Source of the DNA: Archangium lansingense
Lineage (GTDB): Bacteria > Myxococcota > Myxococcia > Myxococcales > Myxococcaceae
Direction of reading: 5' to 3'
Assembly: GCF_026626635.1 (NCBI RefSeq)
Contig: NZ_JAPNKA010000001.1
Coordinates: forward strand, 12,694,501-12,758,500
Length of the DNA: 64,000 nt
Shown here: piece after piece, positions 18,641 to 27,561 of the stretch
How the letters are laid out: the number at the start of each line of letters is the position of its first letter
How positions within the stretch are numbered: position 1 is the stretch's first letter
Position numbers and translations under genes: made by a program
The notes under the pieces: generated by a model
What the model was told of the DNA's origin: nothing
The model's database searches: none
The model's input: the letters and a program-made list of their open reading frames with translations, nothing else

Positions 18641-19366
18641 CTACTGCGCGCAGTAGGTGTTGCGGTCGATGATGGCCGTCACGTTGACGATCGAGCCGGG
18701 ACGCACGACGAACTCGCTGGCGCCCACGTGCTTGGTGTCCTGGCTGCACCAGTCATAGGTGTAGCCCAGGCCCGTCCACGGGTAGTGCGCGCTCTGCCAG
18801 AAGCCGTAGCTCGAGGCGTAGTTGTTGGAGATCCACGTCTTGTGCTCGCTGGACACGCCCTCGGGGAATGCCAGGCCACACGAGCTGTCATCGATCTCCG
18901 GATCCGGACAGGGGCGGAACATGTCGCCCGGCTTCACCCACATCTCGACGAACTGCCGGCCGTTGTCCCACTCGTTGGCCGGAGGCAGGCCGAGGAACTG
19001 GTTGACGCGCGCGATGCGGGCCGCGTCATCCGTCACCGTCTTGCACAGCTCCTTGAGCTGCGGCACTGCGGTGACCCAGATCTCCCGCGACAGCGTGTTG
19101 TCGCCCTGCGCGTAGCCCGTGTACGTGGTCCACGCGACCATGCGCACCGCGCTCTGATCCGCGTTCCACGACAGGCGAGTGTTGGACGGGGTGATCGCCC
19201 AGAGGTTGGTGACCACCTCCTCCTGGGTGGCCTCGATGGCGTCGCCAACGGCCGCATCGTAGGACTCCTGGGTACAGAGCTCCGCCTCCGGACCACACGC
19301 AACCAGCGACATCAGGGCCACGGCGGACGGAAGCCAACGCAGACGCGGCATACCTTCGTGCTTCAT
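18641..19366 (-). CDS. Hypothetical lipoprotein
   Basis: 241 residues with a lipoprotein signal peptide (LVAC at residues 21-24). The mature part is rich in Trp and Tyr (GLGYTYDW, YGFWQSAHYPW) and has several Cys, suggesting a disulfide-bonded extracytoplasmic domain. No family recognised. The ATG at 19366 has GAGAGAGAA before it and places the signal peptide correctly. Its neighbours (Uma2 and USP operon) give no clue. Confidence 0.75.
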   Translation of the reverse strand: MKHEGMPRLRWLPSAVALMSLVACGPEAELCTQESYDAAVGDAIEATQEEVVTNLWAITPSNTRLSWNADQSAVRMVAWTTYTGYAQGDNTLSREIWVTAVPQLKELCKTVTDDAARIARVNQFLGLPPANEWDNGRQFVEMWVKPGDMFRPCPDPEIDDSSCGLAFPEGVSSEHKTWISNNYASSYGFWQSAHYPWTGLGYTYDWCSQDTKHVGASEFVVRPGSIVNVTAIIDRNTYCAQ

Positions 19367-19711
19367 TTCTCTCTCTGCTCCTGTGGGGGGTGAACCGCCC
19401 ACTCTCTCAGAGGAGACCCCTGGCGAAAACGGGTCTATGGATACCCGGCGATTCCCAGTTTCCAAGAGGAGAATCGGTCCTCCAGCTGCTTCCGAGGCAC
19501 CAGGCGCCTGCCTGTGCGCCAGGTGCCCAGCACCTCGGCCCGAGCCTCCAAGCGCCAGCGGTCCGAGTGCCGGGTGTGCACCTTAAGAGAGGAAGGTGCG
19601 GGCAACGCGCAACGCTTGCGCCATCTCACGCAGTCCTTGCGCGCCTACCCGCGGAGCGCCGGGCCCGTCCCTCGGAAGAGGGCTGGCACGGGACATGGAA
19701 GGGAGCGGGGT
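19367..19711. other. Divergent intergenic region, 345 bases
   Basis: Separates the lipoprotein (minus) from the stress operon (plus). No gene-like composition. A GGGAGCGGGGT SD-like stretch precedes the USP start. Weak GC-rich inverted repeats around CAGGTGCCCAGCACCT are visible. Nothing else supportable. Confidence 0.5.
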
Positions 19712-20137
19712 ATGGCTCGCATTCTCATCGCAGTCGATGGCTCTGCTCCGTCCCTGCGCGCCCTGGAGTTCGGCGCCTCTCTGGCAGCGAAGCTAGGGGA
19801 GGGAGTCGTCCTGCTGCATGCGATGCCACGGGTGGTGCTCCCGGTGGGTGGGGGGGGTCCGGGCGCGCTCGCCGAGTTGCAGCGCACACTCCAAGTCGAG
19901 AGCAGCCGGTTGCTGGCGTCCCTGGCGAACAAGGCCCGTGCATACGGCGTGGAGGTAGAGACGGAAGTGGGAATGGGAGAGGCAGCGCTCACCATCTACG
20001 ACCGGTCGGAGGCGCCGGACATCCAGATGGTGGTGATGGGGAGTCGGGGACAGAGAGCGGTGGCGCAGCTGCTGCTCGGCAGCGTGGCCAGCCATGTGGT
20101 GCACACGGCCACGAAGCCCGTGGTGGTGGTGAGATGA
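19712..20137 (+). CDS. Universal stress protein
   Basis: UspA-family protein, 141 residues, single domain. It starts with the typical ARILIAVDGS and carries the full ATP-binding motif G-x2-G-x9-G-S near the C-terminus (GSRGQRAVAQLLLGS). Members bind ATP and help survival under starvation or oxygen stress. The start codon overlaps nothing upstream, but its stop TGA overlaps the ATG of the next USP gene (ATGA), so it is the first gene of a three-gene operon ending in a P-type ATPase. Confidence 0.92.
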   Translation: MARILIAVDGSAPSLRALEFGASLAAKLGEGVVLLHAMPRVVLPVGGGGPGALAELQRTLQVESSRLLASLANKARAYGVEVETEVGMGEAALTIYDRSEAPDIQMVVMGSRGQRAVAQLLLGSVASHVVHTATKPVVVVR

Positions 20138-20664
20138 GCAAGCCCGGAGGACGTGAGATGCGGCGGATACTGGTGGCGGTGGACAGCACCGAGGTGGCGC
20201 GCGAGGCCACGCGCGTGGCGCTGGACCTGGCCGGGCGCGTGGGTGCGCAGGTGAAGATGGTGCACGTGTTGCCGCCCTCGGTGGCCGAAGGCGAGACGGA
20301 GGACTTCGCTGCCTTCGAGCGGGCGTGTGAGGACTACGCGCGCGGGCTGCTGGAGGAGCTGCGCCAGCACACCGGCCGCAGTGGTCCACCTACCAGCGTC
20401 GAGGTGCTGCACGGAGCGCCAGCAGAGGCCATCTCGAAGGCGGCCAGGGCCGAGGACGTGGACCTGGTCATCGTAGGCACTCGGGCACGCGGAGCGCTCG
20501 CGCGCACGCTGATGGGGAGCGTGGCGGACGAGCTGCTGCGCTCCTGCCCCAAGCCGGTGATGGTGGTGCCCGAGGTGTCCCGGAAGGTGCGCACCCGCGA
20601 GGACCCGGAGGCGGAGCTCGTCCGTGCACTCGCCTCCACGAAGCAGGGGGGCGCCCCGGGATGA
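20134..20664 (+). CDS. Universal stress protein, second copy
   Basis: UspA-family protein, 176 residues. The domain begins RRILVAVDST. The nucleotide motif reads GTRARGALARTLMGS: the second Gly of G-x2-G-x9-G-S is Ala, so ATP binding may be weaker or changed compared with the first copy. A 25-residue charged tail follows the domain. It overlaps the upstream USP and the downstream ATPase by 4 bases each (ATGA both times), which indicates translational coupling. Confidence 0.9.
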   Translation: MSKPGGREMRRILVAVDSTEVAREATRVALDLAGRVGAQVKMVHVLPPSVAEGETEDFAAFERACEDYARGLLEELRQHTGRSGPPTSVEVLHGAPAEAISKAARAEDVDLVIVGTRARGALARTLMGSVADELLRSCPKPVMVVPEVSRKVRTREDPEAELVRALASTKQGGAPG

Positions 20665-23132
20665 ACGGTCCGCAGACCCCGGTGTCCCAGGAGCAGTCCC
20701 GCCCCACGCCCCCCTCCACGCCACGGCCCGTCAACACCGTCCTGGGCTTGAGCCAGGCCGAGGCCACGCGGCGTCTGGCCGAGCACGGACGAAACGAGAT
20801 TCAGCGCGAGCAGACGCGCTCACCGTGGGCGGTGCTACTGGAGCAGTTCCGCTCGCCGATGATTGCCCTGCTGCTGGGAGCGGGCGGGGTGTCGGCGCTG
20901 CTGGGGGAGTACGCGGACGCGCTGGCCATCGGCGCCATCGTGGTGGTCAACGCGCTCATCGGCTTTCTACAGGAGTTCAAGGCCGAGCAGGCCTTGGTGG
21001 CGCTGCGCTCGATGACGGCGCCCCGGGCGCGGGTGATGCGGGACGGCTACGCGGTGCAACTGCCCTCGGCGGAGGTGGTGCCTGGGGACGTGCTGCTGCT
21101 GGAAGCGGGCGATGTCGTGGCCGCGGACGCGCACCTGCTGGAGGCACACGCCCTGGCCACCAACGAGGCGGCGCTGACGGGCGAGAGCGCGCCGGTGGAC
21201 AAGGCCGCGCGAGCAGTGGCCGCGGACGCGCCGCTGGCACAGCGCTCGGACACGGTGTTCCTGGGCACGGCGGTGACGCGCGGCACGGGACTGGCCGAGG
21301 TGAGGGCCACCGGCATGCGCACGGAGCTGGGGAAGATCGCCCACCTGCTGGCCTCGACGAGCGACACGGAGACGCCGCTGGAGCAACGGCTGGCGAAGGT
21401 GACGCGGACGCTGCTCCTGGCCTGCCTGGCCGTCGTGGTGCTGGTGGCGGCACTGGGCCTGTGGCGCGGCCAGGGGTGGATGACGGTGCTGCTCTCCGCC
21501 ATCTCGCTGGCGGTGGCGGCGGTGCCCGAGGGCCTGCCCGCGGTGGTGACCATCGCCCTGGCGCTGGGCGTGCGACGCATGGCGGCGAGACACGCGCTGG
21601 TGCGCCGGCTGCAGGCGGTGGAGACGCTGGGCTCGACGACAGTGGTGTGCACGGACAAGACGGGCACACTCACCACGGGCACCATGGAGGTGCGCGAGGT
21701 CTGGGGCACCCACTCCCATGCCATCCTCTTCGCCTCGGCGGCGTGCTGTGAGGCCTCGCTGGGGCCGGATGGGAAGGAGGGCACGGGAGACCCCACGGAG
21801 CTGGCCCTGCTGCGCGCGGCACTGGCCCGGGGCATCCGCCGCGAGGAGATTGAACGCGAGCGCCCGCGCGTGATGGTGCGGCCCTTCGACTCGGAGACGA
21901 AGCGCATGTCCGTGCTGCGCGCGGACGGAGCGCTCTACGTGAAGGGAGCGCTGGAGGTGTTGCTGCCGCGGTGCCGTGCGGACACGAACACGGTGAGCGC
22001 CTCTCGAGCGGCGCGAGAGCTCGCGGGCCGGGGCCTGCGGGTGCTCGCGGTGGCACAGGGCAACGGGCCCGAGGAGGAGAACCTGGAGCTGCTGGGACTG
22101 GTGGGCATGGCGGACCCGCCCAGACCCGAGGCGGTGGAAGCGGTGGCGGCGGCGCGCGCAGCGGGGGTGCGCACGGTGATGATCACCGGCGACAGCCTGG
22201 AGACGGCCCAAGCCATCGGACGCGAGCTGGGAATCCTCCAGCCGGGGGAGGACGCAGCGGAGCGCATCCACGCGCGAGTGACGGCGGAGGACAAGCTGCG
22301 CATCGTCCGGAGCTGGAAGGAGCGGGGCGAGGTGGTGGCGATGACAGGGGATGGGGTGAACGACGCGCCAGCGCTGCGTGAGGCGCATATCGGTATCGCC
22401 ATGGGGCGCACGGGCACGGAGGTGACGCGCGAGGCGGCGGACCTGGTGCTCACCGATGACAACTTCGCCACCATCATCACGGCCATCCACGAAGGCCGTG
22501 CCATCTACGAGAACATCCGCAAGACGCTGGTGTACCTGCTGGTGGGCAACGTGGGCGAGCTGACGCTGATGCTGGCGGCCTCGCTGGTGGGCCTGCCAAT
22601 GCCCTTGGTGCCGCTACAGCTCTTGTGGATCAACCTGGTGACAGACAGCCTGCCGGCGCTGGCGCTGGTGATGGACCCGGCGCGCTCGGAGCTGCTGGCG
22701 CGCCCGCCCCGGCGTCCCGACGAGCCGATGCTGGGCCCAGCGCAGTGGCGCTACATTCTGATGGTGGGGACATTGGAGGCGCTGCTGGTGCTGGGAGTCT
22801 TCATCTGGGCAGACCCTGCCCATGACGTGGACCGGGCGAGGGCGCTGGCCTTCTCCACGCTGGTGTTCGCGGAGCTGTTGAGAGCGTTCGCCGCGCGCAG
22901 CGCCACGCGAATCTTCTGGGAGGTGGGGCCGCTCACCAATCGGCTGCTGCTAGGCATCGTCATCTTCTCGGTAGGGCTTCAGGTGGTGCTCTACGAGCTG
23001 CCGGCGGCGCGGGGGCTGTTCGGACTGGGAGCGCTGCATCCGCGCGAACTGGGACTGGCCTTCGCCCTGGGCCTCCTGCCTGTCACGCTATTGGAAATGA
23101 CAAAACTGGTGCGCCGCGTCGCGCGCGGTTGA
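20661..23132 (+). CDS. P-type cation ATPase (calcium-type, P2)
   Basis: Cation pump of 823 residues with all catalytic parts: TGES at about 173 (A domain), phosphorylated Asp in DKTGTLT at about 332, and GDGVND at about 563. The membrane signatures favour a Ca2+-type pump: PEGLP in helix 4, NVGEL in helix 5 and NLVTDSLPALAL in helix 6 match the site residues of SERCA-like pumps. There is no N-terminal metal-binding CxxC domain, which argues against Cu/Zn export. Last gene of the USP-USP-ATPase operon, with a 4-base overlap. USP genes beside cation pumps suggest control of ion flux under stress; that link is inference. Confidence 0.9.
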   Translation: MNGPQTPVSQEQSRPTPPSTPRPVNTVLGLSQAEATRRLAEHGRNEIQREQTRSPWAVLLEQFRSPMIALLLGAGGVSALLGEYADALAIGAIVVVNALIGFLQEFKAEQALVALRSMTAPRARVMRDGYAVQLPSAEVVPGDVLLLEAGDVVAADAHLLEAHALATNEAALTGESAPVDKAARAVAADAPLAQRSDTVFLGTAVTRGTGLAEVRATGMRTELGKIAHLLASTSDTETPLEQRLAKVTRTLLLACLAVVVLVAALGLWRGQGWMTVLLSAISLAVAAVPEGLPAVVTIALALGVRRMAARHALVRRLQAVETLGSTTVVCTDKTGTLTTGTMEVREVWGTHSHAILFASAACCEASLGPDGKEGTGDPTELALLRAALARGIRREEIERERPRVMVRPFDSETKRMSVLRADGALYVKGALEVLLPRCRADTNTVSASRAARELAGRGLRVLAVAQGNGPEEENLELLGLVGMADPPRPEAVEAVAAARAAGVRTVMITGDSLETAQAIGRELGILQPGEDAAERIHARVTAEDKLRIVRSWKERGEVVAMTGDGVNDAPALREAHIGIAMGRTGTEVTREAADLVLTDDNFATIITAIHEGRAIYENIRKTLVYLLVGNVGELTLMLAASLVGLPMPLVPLQLLWINLVTDSLPALALVMDPARSELLARPPRRPDEPMLGPAQWRYILMVGTLEALLVLGVFIWADPAHDVDRARALAFSTLVFAELLRAFAARSATRIFWEVGPLTNRLLLGIVIFSVGLQVVLYELPAARGLFGLGALHPRELGLAFALGLLPVTLLEMTKLVRRVARG

Positions 23133-23162
23133 CGAAGTACGGCACCGGGCCGGACGAAAAAT

Positions 23163-23625
23163 GTCAGTCCGGTGCCCCTGGATGGCACGCCATACATCTT
23201 CGCCGCGGGCTCGCACACGTTCGTCATCAACCCCTTTTCTGGAGGAATCTGGACGAGCGACGGCACCGCGGCGGGAACCCAGATGCTCGCCGAGCTCCCC
23301 TTGGTCGGCCCACCTCCCGCGCTCGTGTCCCTGGGTGACACCCTCCTCTTCTCGGTGGGCCACGCGCTCTACCGGAGTAGCGGCACTCCCGAGAGCACCA
23401 TCCAACTCGCGAGCCCCAGCTTGAGCCTCGATGCGCGGCAAGGAGCGGCCCAACTCCCCGACGGCCGGTGGCTCGTCCTCGCCTCCACGGACGCCTTCAG
23501 CGAGCCCTACTCGCCCGTCGAACCTGACGGTCTCCGGCTCGCGGCTCTTCTTCGTCGCCGACGAGGGCGAGCACGGCCGGGTGCTGTGGAGCGTGAAGAA
23601 GGCCGCCTTCCACCACCCGCATTAA
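23163..23625 (+). pseudogene. ELWxxDGT-repeat protein remnant
   Basis: The frame from about 23163 encodes PLDGTPYIFAAG...GIWTSDGTAAGTQML, the signature of ELWxxDGT repeats found in large myxobacterial secreted proteins. Near 23518 the reading shifts by one base: the continuation NLTVSGSRLFFVADEG...LWSVKK lies in the next frame and stops at 23625. No start codon with SD and no signal peptide are present, so this is the C-terminal relic of a larger gene, probably lost by deletion. It lies directly behind the ATPase. Confidence 0.7.
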
Positions 23626-25092
23626 TCAGTGCACGGTGTCGGCCGGGCTCGGGGTGGCATCCTCGGGCCTGGCCGGATGCGCCGCGGGGTGGGCGCGGGG
23701 CAGCCGGACACGGAACGTGGAGCCCACTCCAGGGCGGCTCTCCACCTCGATGCGGCCCCCGTGCGCCTCCACGATGCGCCGGGCCACCGACAGACCGAGC
23801 CCCACGCCCGGTGCCTTCTCTCGGGCCCGTCCCGTGCGCCGGAAGGGCGTGAAGAGGGTGCGCAGCTCCTCGTTGGAGATGCCAATGCCCCGGTCCACCA
23901 CGCTCAACACCGCCTCGTTCCCCTCGCGGCCGACGATGACGTCCACGCGGCTTCCCGTCTGCGAGTACTTCAGCGCATTGCTCACCAGGTTGTGGAGCAC
24001 CTGCTCCACGCGCGTGGCGTCGGCGCTCAAGAGGACGGGCTCCTCGGGGAGATGGAGCCGCAAGTCATGGGAGGAGCCTCCGGCCTGGTACAGCTCCACC
24101 ACGGCGGCGGCCAGCTCGCGAGCGTCGCGCTCCTCCAGGCTCAGCTCGAAGCGGCCGGCCTCGATGCGGGTGGCGTCGAGCAGATCTCCCACCATCCTGT
24201 CCAGGCGAGCCACCTGACGGCGCACGAGGGCCATCGTCTTCTGCAGGCGCTCCTCGGGGATGGGCCGACCGGAGGTGACGAGGGCGGCGGACATCTTCAG
24301 CGCGGAGAGGGGGTTGCGTAGATCATGCGCCACCCCGGCGAGGAAGGTGAGCTGCTCCTCCTGCTGGCGCGCCAGGGAGTTGGCCATCTCGTTGAAGGTG
24401 TGGGCCATGTCGCGCAGCTCGGCGGGGCCGGACTCAGGGGCGCGGGTGCGCTTGCGGCCGGCACCAAAGCGGCGCATGGCGTGGCTCATGTCGAGCAGAG
24501 GGCGGAAGACGAAGCGGCGCATCCACCACAGCAGCGCGCCCCCGCCCAACACCATGAGCGCGGCCACGCTGACACCGCCAATGTTGGCGAGCTGATCCCA
24601 CCGGTCCGCGCGGGCCTGGGTGACACGGGCCTCGTTGACGTTGAACGCGACGAGCTGATCCAACGCGGCGAGCGCGCTCTCCAGGCGGGGGATGAGCTCC
24701 CGGCTCGCCTGCTCGGGAGGCTGGTTCGCGACGCGCTCCCGGGCGAGGAGATAGCCGGAGATGGTGCGCTCGGCCTCGGTGATGAGCGCCTGCTCCTGGG
24801 GCGACCAGGCATTGCGCCGGGCCTCGGCAAGGTGGGAGCGGAGGGAAGCCTCGATGGTCTCGGCCGAGCGGGGCGAGTCGGAGGGGATGCGCAGGAGAGT
24901 GTCCGACATCCGGTACAGCATGAGCAGATCCACCTGGAGCGCCTCGGCCAGACGGACGCCCTCCACGGCGCTCCCCATGCTCTCGGTGGTGCGGTGGAGG
25001 AAGGTCGTCAGGATGATGAGCGAGGCGGCGCCGGCCAGGGCGAGGGCCGCGAGCATCGCGATGGCCGCGGTCATGATGCGCTTGAGGCTCAT
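23626..25092 (-). CDS. Membrane sensor histidine kinase
   Basis: 488 residues. A transmembrane helix near the N-terminus (IAMLAALALAGAASLIILTTF) is followed by a periplasmic four-helix-type sensor domain, a second membrane helix near 150-170, and a HAMP domain. The phosphoacceptor is His256 in GVAHDLRNPLSALK. The ATPase domain has N-box HNLVSNALKYS, G1 VDRGIGIS, and GVGLGLSVARRIVEAHGG. The ATG at 25092 has CCGGAGG 5 bases upstream. No response regulator is adjacent, so this is an orphan kinase, as is usual in myxobacteria. The signal is unknown. Confidence 0.9.
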   Translation of the reverse strand: MSLKRIMTAAIAMLAALALAGAASLIILTTFLHRTTESMGSAVEGVRLAEALQVDLLMLYRMSDTLLRIPSDSPRSAETIEASLRSHLAEARRNAWSPQEQALITEAERTISGYLLARERVANQPPEQASRELIPRLESALAALDQLVAFNVNEARVTQARADRWDQLANIGGVSVAALMVLGGGALLWWMRRFVFRPLLDMSHAMRRFGAGRKRTRAPESGPAELRDMAHTFNEMANSLARQQEEQLTFLAGVAHDLRNPLSALKMSAALVTSGRPIPEERLQKTMALVRRQVARLDRMVGDLLDATRIEAGRFELSLEERDARELAAAVVELYQAGGSSHDLRLHLPEEPVLLSADATRVEQVLHNLVSNALKYSQTGSRVDVIVGREGNEAVLSVVDRGIGISNEELRTLFTPFRRTGRAREKAPGVGLGLSVARRIVEAHGGRIEVESRPGVGSTFRVRLPRAHPAAHPARPEDATPSPADTVH

Positions 25093-25303
25093 GACGCCTC
25101 CGGGCGGCAGCCGCGCTGCGGGACGTGGCGAGGGCTGCGAAGGTCCACGCGATTCCTCCCGGAGAGACAGAGGGGCCGGTCCTCCCGCGCCCTCCCTTCT
25201 CAGCAACACGAAGATGTGTCCGGAAGAAGCCGGTTCGCCATGCCCGCCCGGAGGGCAGCCGTCGGAGCGCGAGCGTCAGGAGGAACGGGCGCCAGGCCGG
25301 GCG

Positions 25304-26116
25304 TCAGGCGCCGAAGCCGCCGAGGGCGGTGCGACTGAAGCTGGCGGCGCCCTGGCTGACGCGGACGGCGGACTGGCTGAAGACCTGGAAGGCCTTGCGG
25401 ATGTCCTGAGCGCTCTGGCCTGGGGTGAGGATCCACTTGTCCTCGATGCCCATCTCGCGGAAGACCTTGCGGAAGTCAGTGCTGCCGTCGTCGATGCCCA
25501 TGGCGGCGACGATGTGGTTCTCGGCGCGACGCAAGTCACTCACGAGCGCGGCGACGTCGCGAGCGCGGGAGGACTGCGAGTGGCAGTCGCCACCATCGGT
25601 GATGAGGAGGGTGACGGTGCGGGCGGAGACGCCATTGCGGGTGAACTCCTGGGCCTTGGCGAGCACGGTGCCGAGCAGAACGACGGCCTGGTCATAGAGG
25701 GGAGTGCCCTTGTCGGGGTCGTAGTTCTTGGAGTGCATGCGGACGACGTCCTCGAGGGGCCGGTAGGGATTGAGGACGAAGCCATTGAGGTAGCGGGTGT
25801 GGAAGAGGATGCCGTCCTTTTGCTGGGAGGAGAGGAGGGAATCGAGGACGAGGTTGTGGCCGTCACAAACGGTGCGGGCATGACCGGAGTGCTGAATGGA
25901 GCCGGAGTCATCGGGCATGACGGTGACGAGGACGACCTCGGAGGCCTGGACGTCATCGACGCTGATGCCGAGGCCGGCCTGGATCTGCGCCCCGAGGTCT
26001 ACGACGGTGAGGGCCTGAAGGGCCTGGGGGCTGAGGACACCTTCGGCATGAGCGGCCTGAAAGAGCTGAGAGACATTGGCGCTGGAGCTGTTGCCATTGC
26101 TGGACTGGGAGCTCAT
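25304..26116 (-). CDS. vWA-domain protein, TerY/YegL-like
   Basis: 270 residues with a von Willebrand A fold. The metal-ion site is complete: D69-x-S71-x-S73 (in PDDSGS), T138 (in DKGTPLYD) and D174 (in LLITDGGD). The C-terminal stretch FRKVFREMGIEDKW...FQVFSQSAVRVSQ resembles the end of TerY/YegL proteins. In the TerY-P triad such a vWA protein works with a zinc-ribbon kinase and a PP2C phosphatase; both lie 1.5-5 kb upstream here on the same strand. The ATG at 26116 has CGGAGG before it. Between it and the upstream nicotinamidase-like gene are 121 bases with two REP palindromes. Confidence 0.82.
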   Translation of the reverse strand: MSSQSSNGNSSSANVSQLFQAAHAEGVLSPQALQALTVVDLGAQIQAGLGISVDDVQASEVVLVTVMPDDSGSIQHSGHARTVCDGHNLVLDSLLSSQQKDGILFHTRYLNGFVLNPYRPLEDVVRMHSKNYDPDKGTPLYDQAVVLLGTVLAKAQEFTRNGVSARTVTLLITDGGDCHSQSSRARDVAALVSDLRRAENHIVAAMGIDDGSTDFRKVFREMGIEDKWILTPGQSAQDIRKAFQVFSQSAVRVSQGAASFSRTALGGFGA

Positions 26117-26134
26117 CTGAACCTCCGTAGAAGT

Positions 26135-26218
26135 CCCCTCTCCCTCTGGGAGAGGGTCGGGGTGAGGGAATAAGAGCCCAACTCCCTCTCCCATCGGGAG
26201 AGGGTCGGGGTGAGGGTA
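26135..26218. repeat. Two tandem REP-like palindromes
   Basis: CCCTCTCCCTCTGGGAGAGGG plus TCGGGGTGAGGG at 26135-26168 and a second copy in the same orientation at 26182-26218. They fill the gap between the nicotinamidase-like gene and the vWA gene. Confidence 0.75.
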
Positions 26219-26237
26219 TCGAGGAACCGTGTGCTGA

Positions 26238-27308
26238 CTAGGAGATCCGCAGGTCCGGCCACGAAGCGAGCGGGTCCGTGGACTTCACCAGGTGCATGCC
26301 GGCATTCGCGAAGCGCTGGAGTGCGGCATCGGCCTGGGGAGTGAAGTCCGCGGCGAACCCACCCTTGCCATCGGGGACAGTCACAGAGGACATACAATCC
26401 GTGAGCAGATACACCTTGCGAGCGAGCGCGGCATCCTGAGCGAGGATCTCCCCGAGCAGGTCATCAATGGAGCTCTTGACGCAGTGGCTGGCGGCCTGGC
26501 CAGCGATGACAACAGCATCGGCGGTGAGGAGCGTCTTCAAGAACTGGGTATTGCGCTGGGCGAGCGGCTGGCCGTCGTGGCGGGAGAGGACCTCGGGCCG
26601 AAGGACGGAGTAGTTCTCCGTCAGCGGATTACCGCCCTTGACCTCGGCCCAGGACTGGGCGCCGCGAGCGAAGGAGTGGAACAGGCGGGCCTCCTGAACG
26701 ACACCGGCGATCGCGTGACCATCACCACCGAGGAGGCAGTGAGGGGGCCAGAGGTAGAGGGTGTACTTCCCGGCGCGCTCCAGCTCCTCGCAGTAGTACT
26801 TCACCTGCTTGAGGAGCCAGGGGTAGTTGCCGCCGCAGAGCCACCTGGCCATGGCGGGATTGGGGCGGACCTGGCCGCGTTCAATCTGCTCGCGAGTGAT
26901 TTCGCGGTAGGCGGTGAGAGGCTGGTCATTCTGGTCGACCCAGAAGGACGGGAAGAAGATCTGGTAGGCGAAGTGGGTATCGAGCGTGGTGGTGACGTTC
27001 GTGAGGGCGCCGAGGTTCTTGTAGATGAACTCGGAGATGCGGCGGCTGTCATCGATGGCGCCGCGACCGGAGCGGCCGGCGACGTAGAGCGAGCCCTCGG
27101 GGAAGCAGAAGTCCTTCTGCACGTCGATGAGGAGCAGGTGGAGGTTGAAGGAGTCAGTGGCGGAAGCGGAGAGGCCGTGGGCGCCGCGCCAGGTCTGGGC
27201 CTCGGCCTGGAGGGCCATGGCGTTGGGGCCGTAGGCGAAAGCGGCGGCATTCGCGGGCTTGTAGAACGACGGAAGCGGCAACTCCTTCAGCTTCGACTGG
27301 GTCTTCAT
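26238..27308 (-). CDS. Nicotinamidase-like cysteine hydrolase (isochorismatase superfamily)
   Basis: 356 residues, longer than the usual 180-220 because of extra N-terminal and internal segments. The catalytic triad of the nicotinamidase group is visible: D62 (LLLIDVQKDF), K224 (AEVKGG) and C276 (QAASHCVKSS). The metal-binding DxH of PncA is present as D110-T-H112, and WPPHC precedes it to the C-terminal side as in PncA. Such enzymes convert nicotinamide to nicotinate for NAD salvage. The start at 27308 has GGGGG 6 bases upstream. Two operator-like repeats lie just before it, so it should belong to the NrtR-type regulon. Substrate inferred from triad and context only. Confidence 0.82.
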   Translation of the reverse strand: MKTQSKLKELPLPSFYKPANAAAFAYGPNAMALQAEAQTWRGAHGLSASATDSFNLHLLLIDVQKDFCFPEGSLYVAGRSGRGAIDDSRRISEFIYKNLGALTNVTTTLDTHFAYQIFFPSFWVDQNDQPLTAYREITREQIERGQVRPNPAMARWLCGGNYPWLLKQVKYYCEELERAGKYTLYLWPPHCLLGGDGHAIAGVVQEARLFHSFARGAQSWAEVKGGNPLTENYSVLRPEVLSRHDGQPLAQRNTQFLKTLLTADAVVIAGQAASHCVKSSIDDLLGEILAQDAALARKVYLLTDCMSSVTVPDGKGGFAADFTPQADAALQRFANAGMHLVKSTDPLASWPDLRIS

Positions 27309-27322
27309 GTGCATCCCCCTTC

Positions 27323-27337
27323 GTGTTCCAACAACAC
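27323..27337. promoter_or_regulatory. Weaker NrtR-like operator
   Basis: GTGTTCCAACAACAC, an inverted repeat GTGT-N7-ACAC with the same spacing as the four strong sites but with CA instead of GG. It lies between the strong site and the SD of the nicotinamidase-like gene. Confidence 0.45.
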
Positions 27338-27340
27338 AAA

Positions 27341-27363
27341 CATAGTGTCCGAACAACACTATG
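27341..27363. promoter_or_regulatory. NrtR-type operator, strongest copy
   Basis: CATAGTGT and ACACTATG form a perfect 8-bp inverted repeat around 7 bases. On the minus strand the core (27345-27359) reads GTGTTGTTCGGACAC, matching GTGTTnnnnGGACAC. It lies 37 bases upstream of the nicotinamidase-like start. Confidence 0.75.
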
Positions 27364-27429
27364 TCAAGGCGAGGTGGCCCGAATCGGGGTGGGCCCCGGG
27401 TATGCCAAGGTGTCAGGGTTACGCATGCT

Positions 27430-27526
27430 CCCTCTCCCTCTGGGAGAGGGCGGGGGGTGAGGGTCGTCCACACGGTGCGCAGGAAGGGACAACCCTCACC
27501 CTAGCCCTCTCCCAGAGGGAGAGGGG
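27430..27526. repeat. Pair of REP-like palindromes in opposite orientation
   Basis: One copy at 27430-27463 and an inverted copy at 27492-27526, 28 bases apart. They follow the stop of the zinc-ribbon kinase gene and could fold into a large double hairpin in its mRNA 3' end. Confidence 0.75.
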
Positions 27527-27561
27527 ACACACGCGGGGCCTCGGGATTCAGCGACTGAGAC

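Noticed and set aside
20967..22490. 507-codon frame opposite the P-type ATPase
   Set aside because: His/Arg-rich shadow without a recognisable start or domain.
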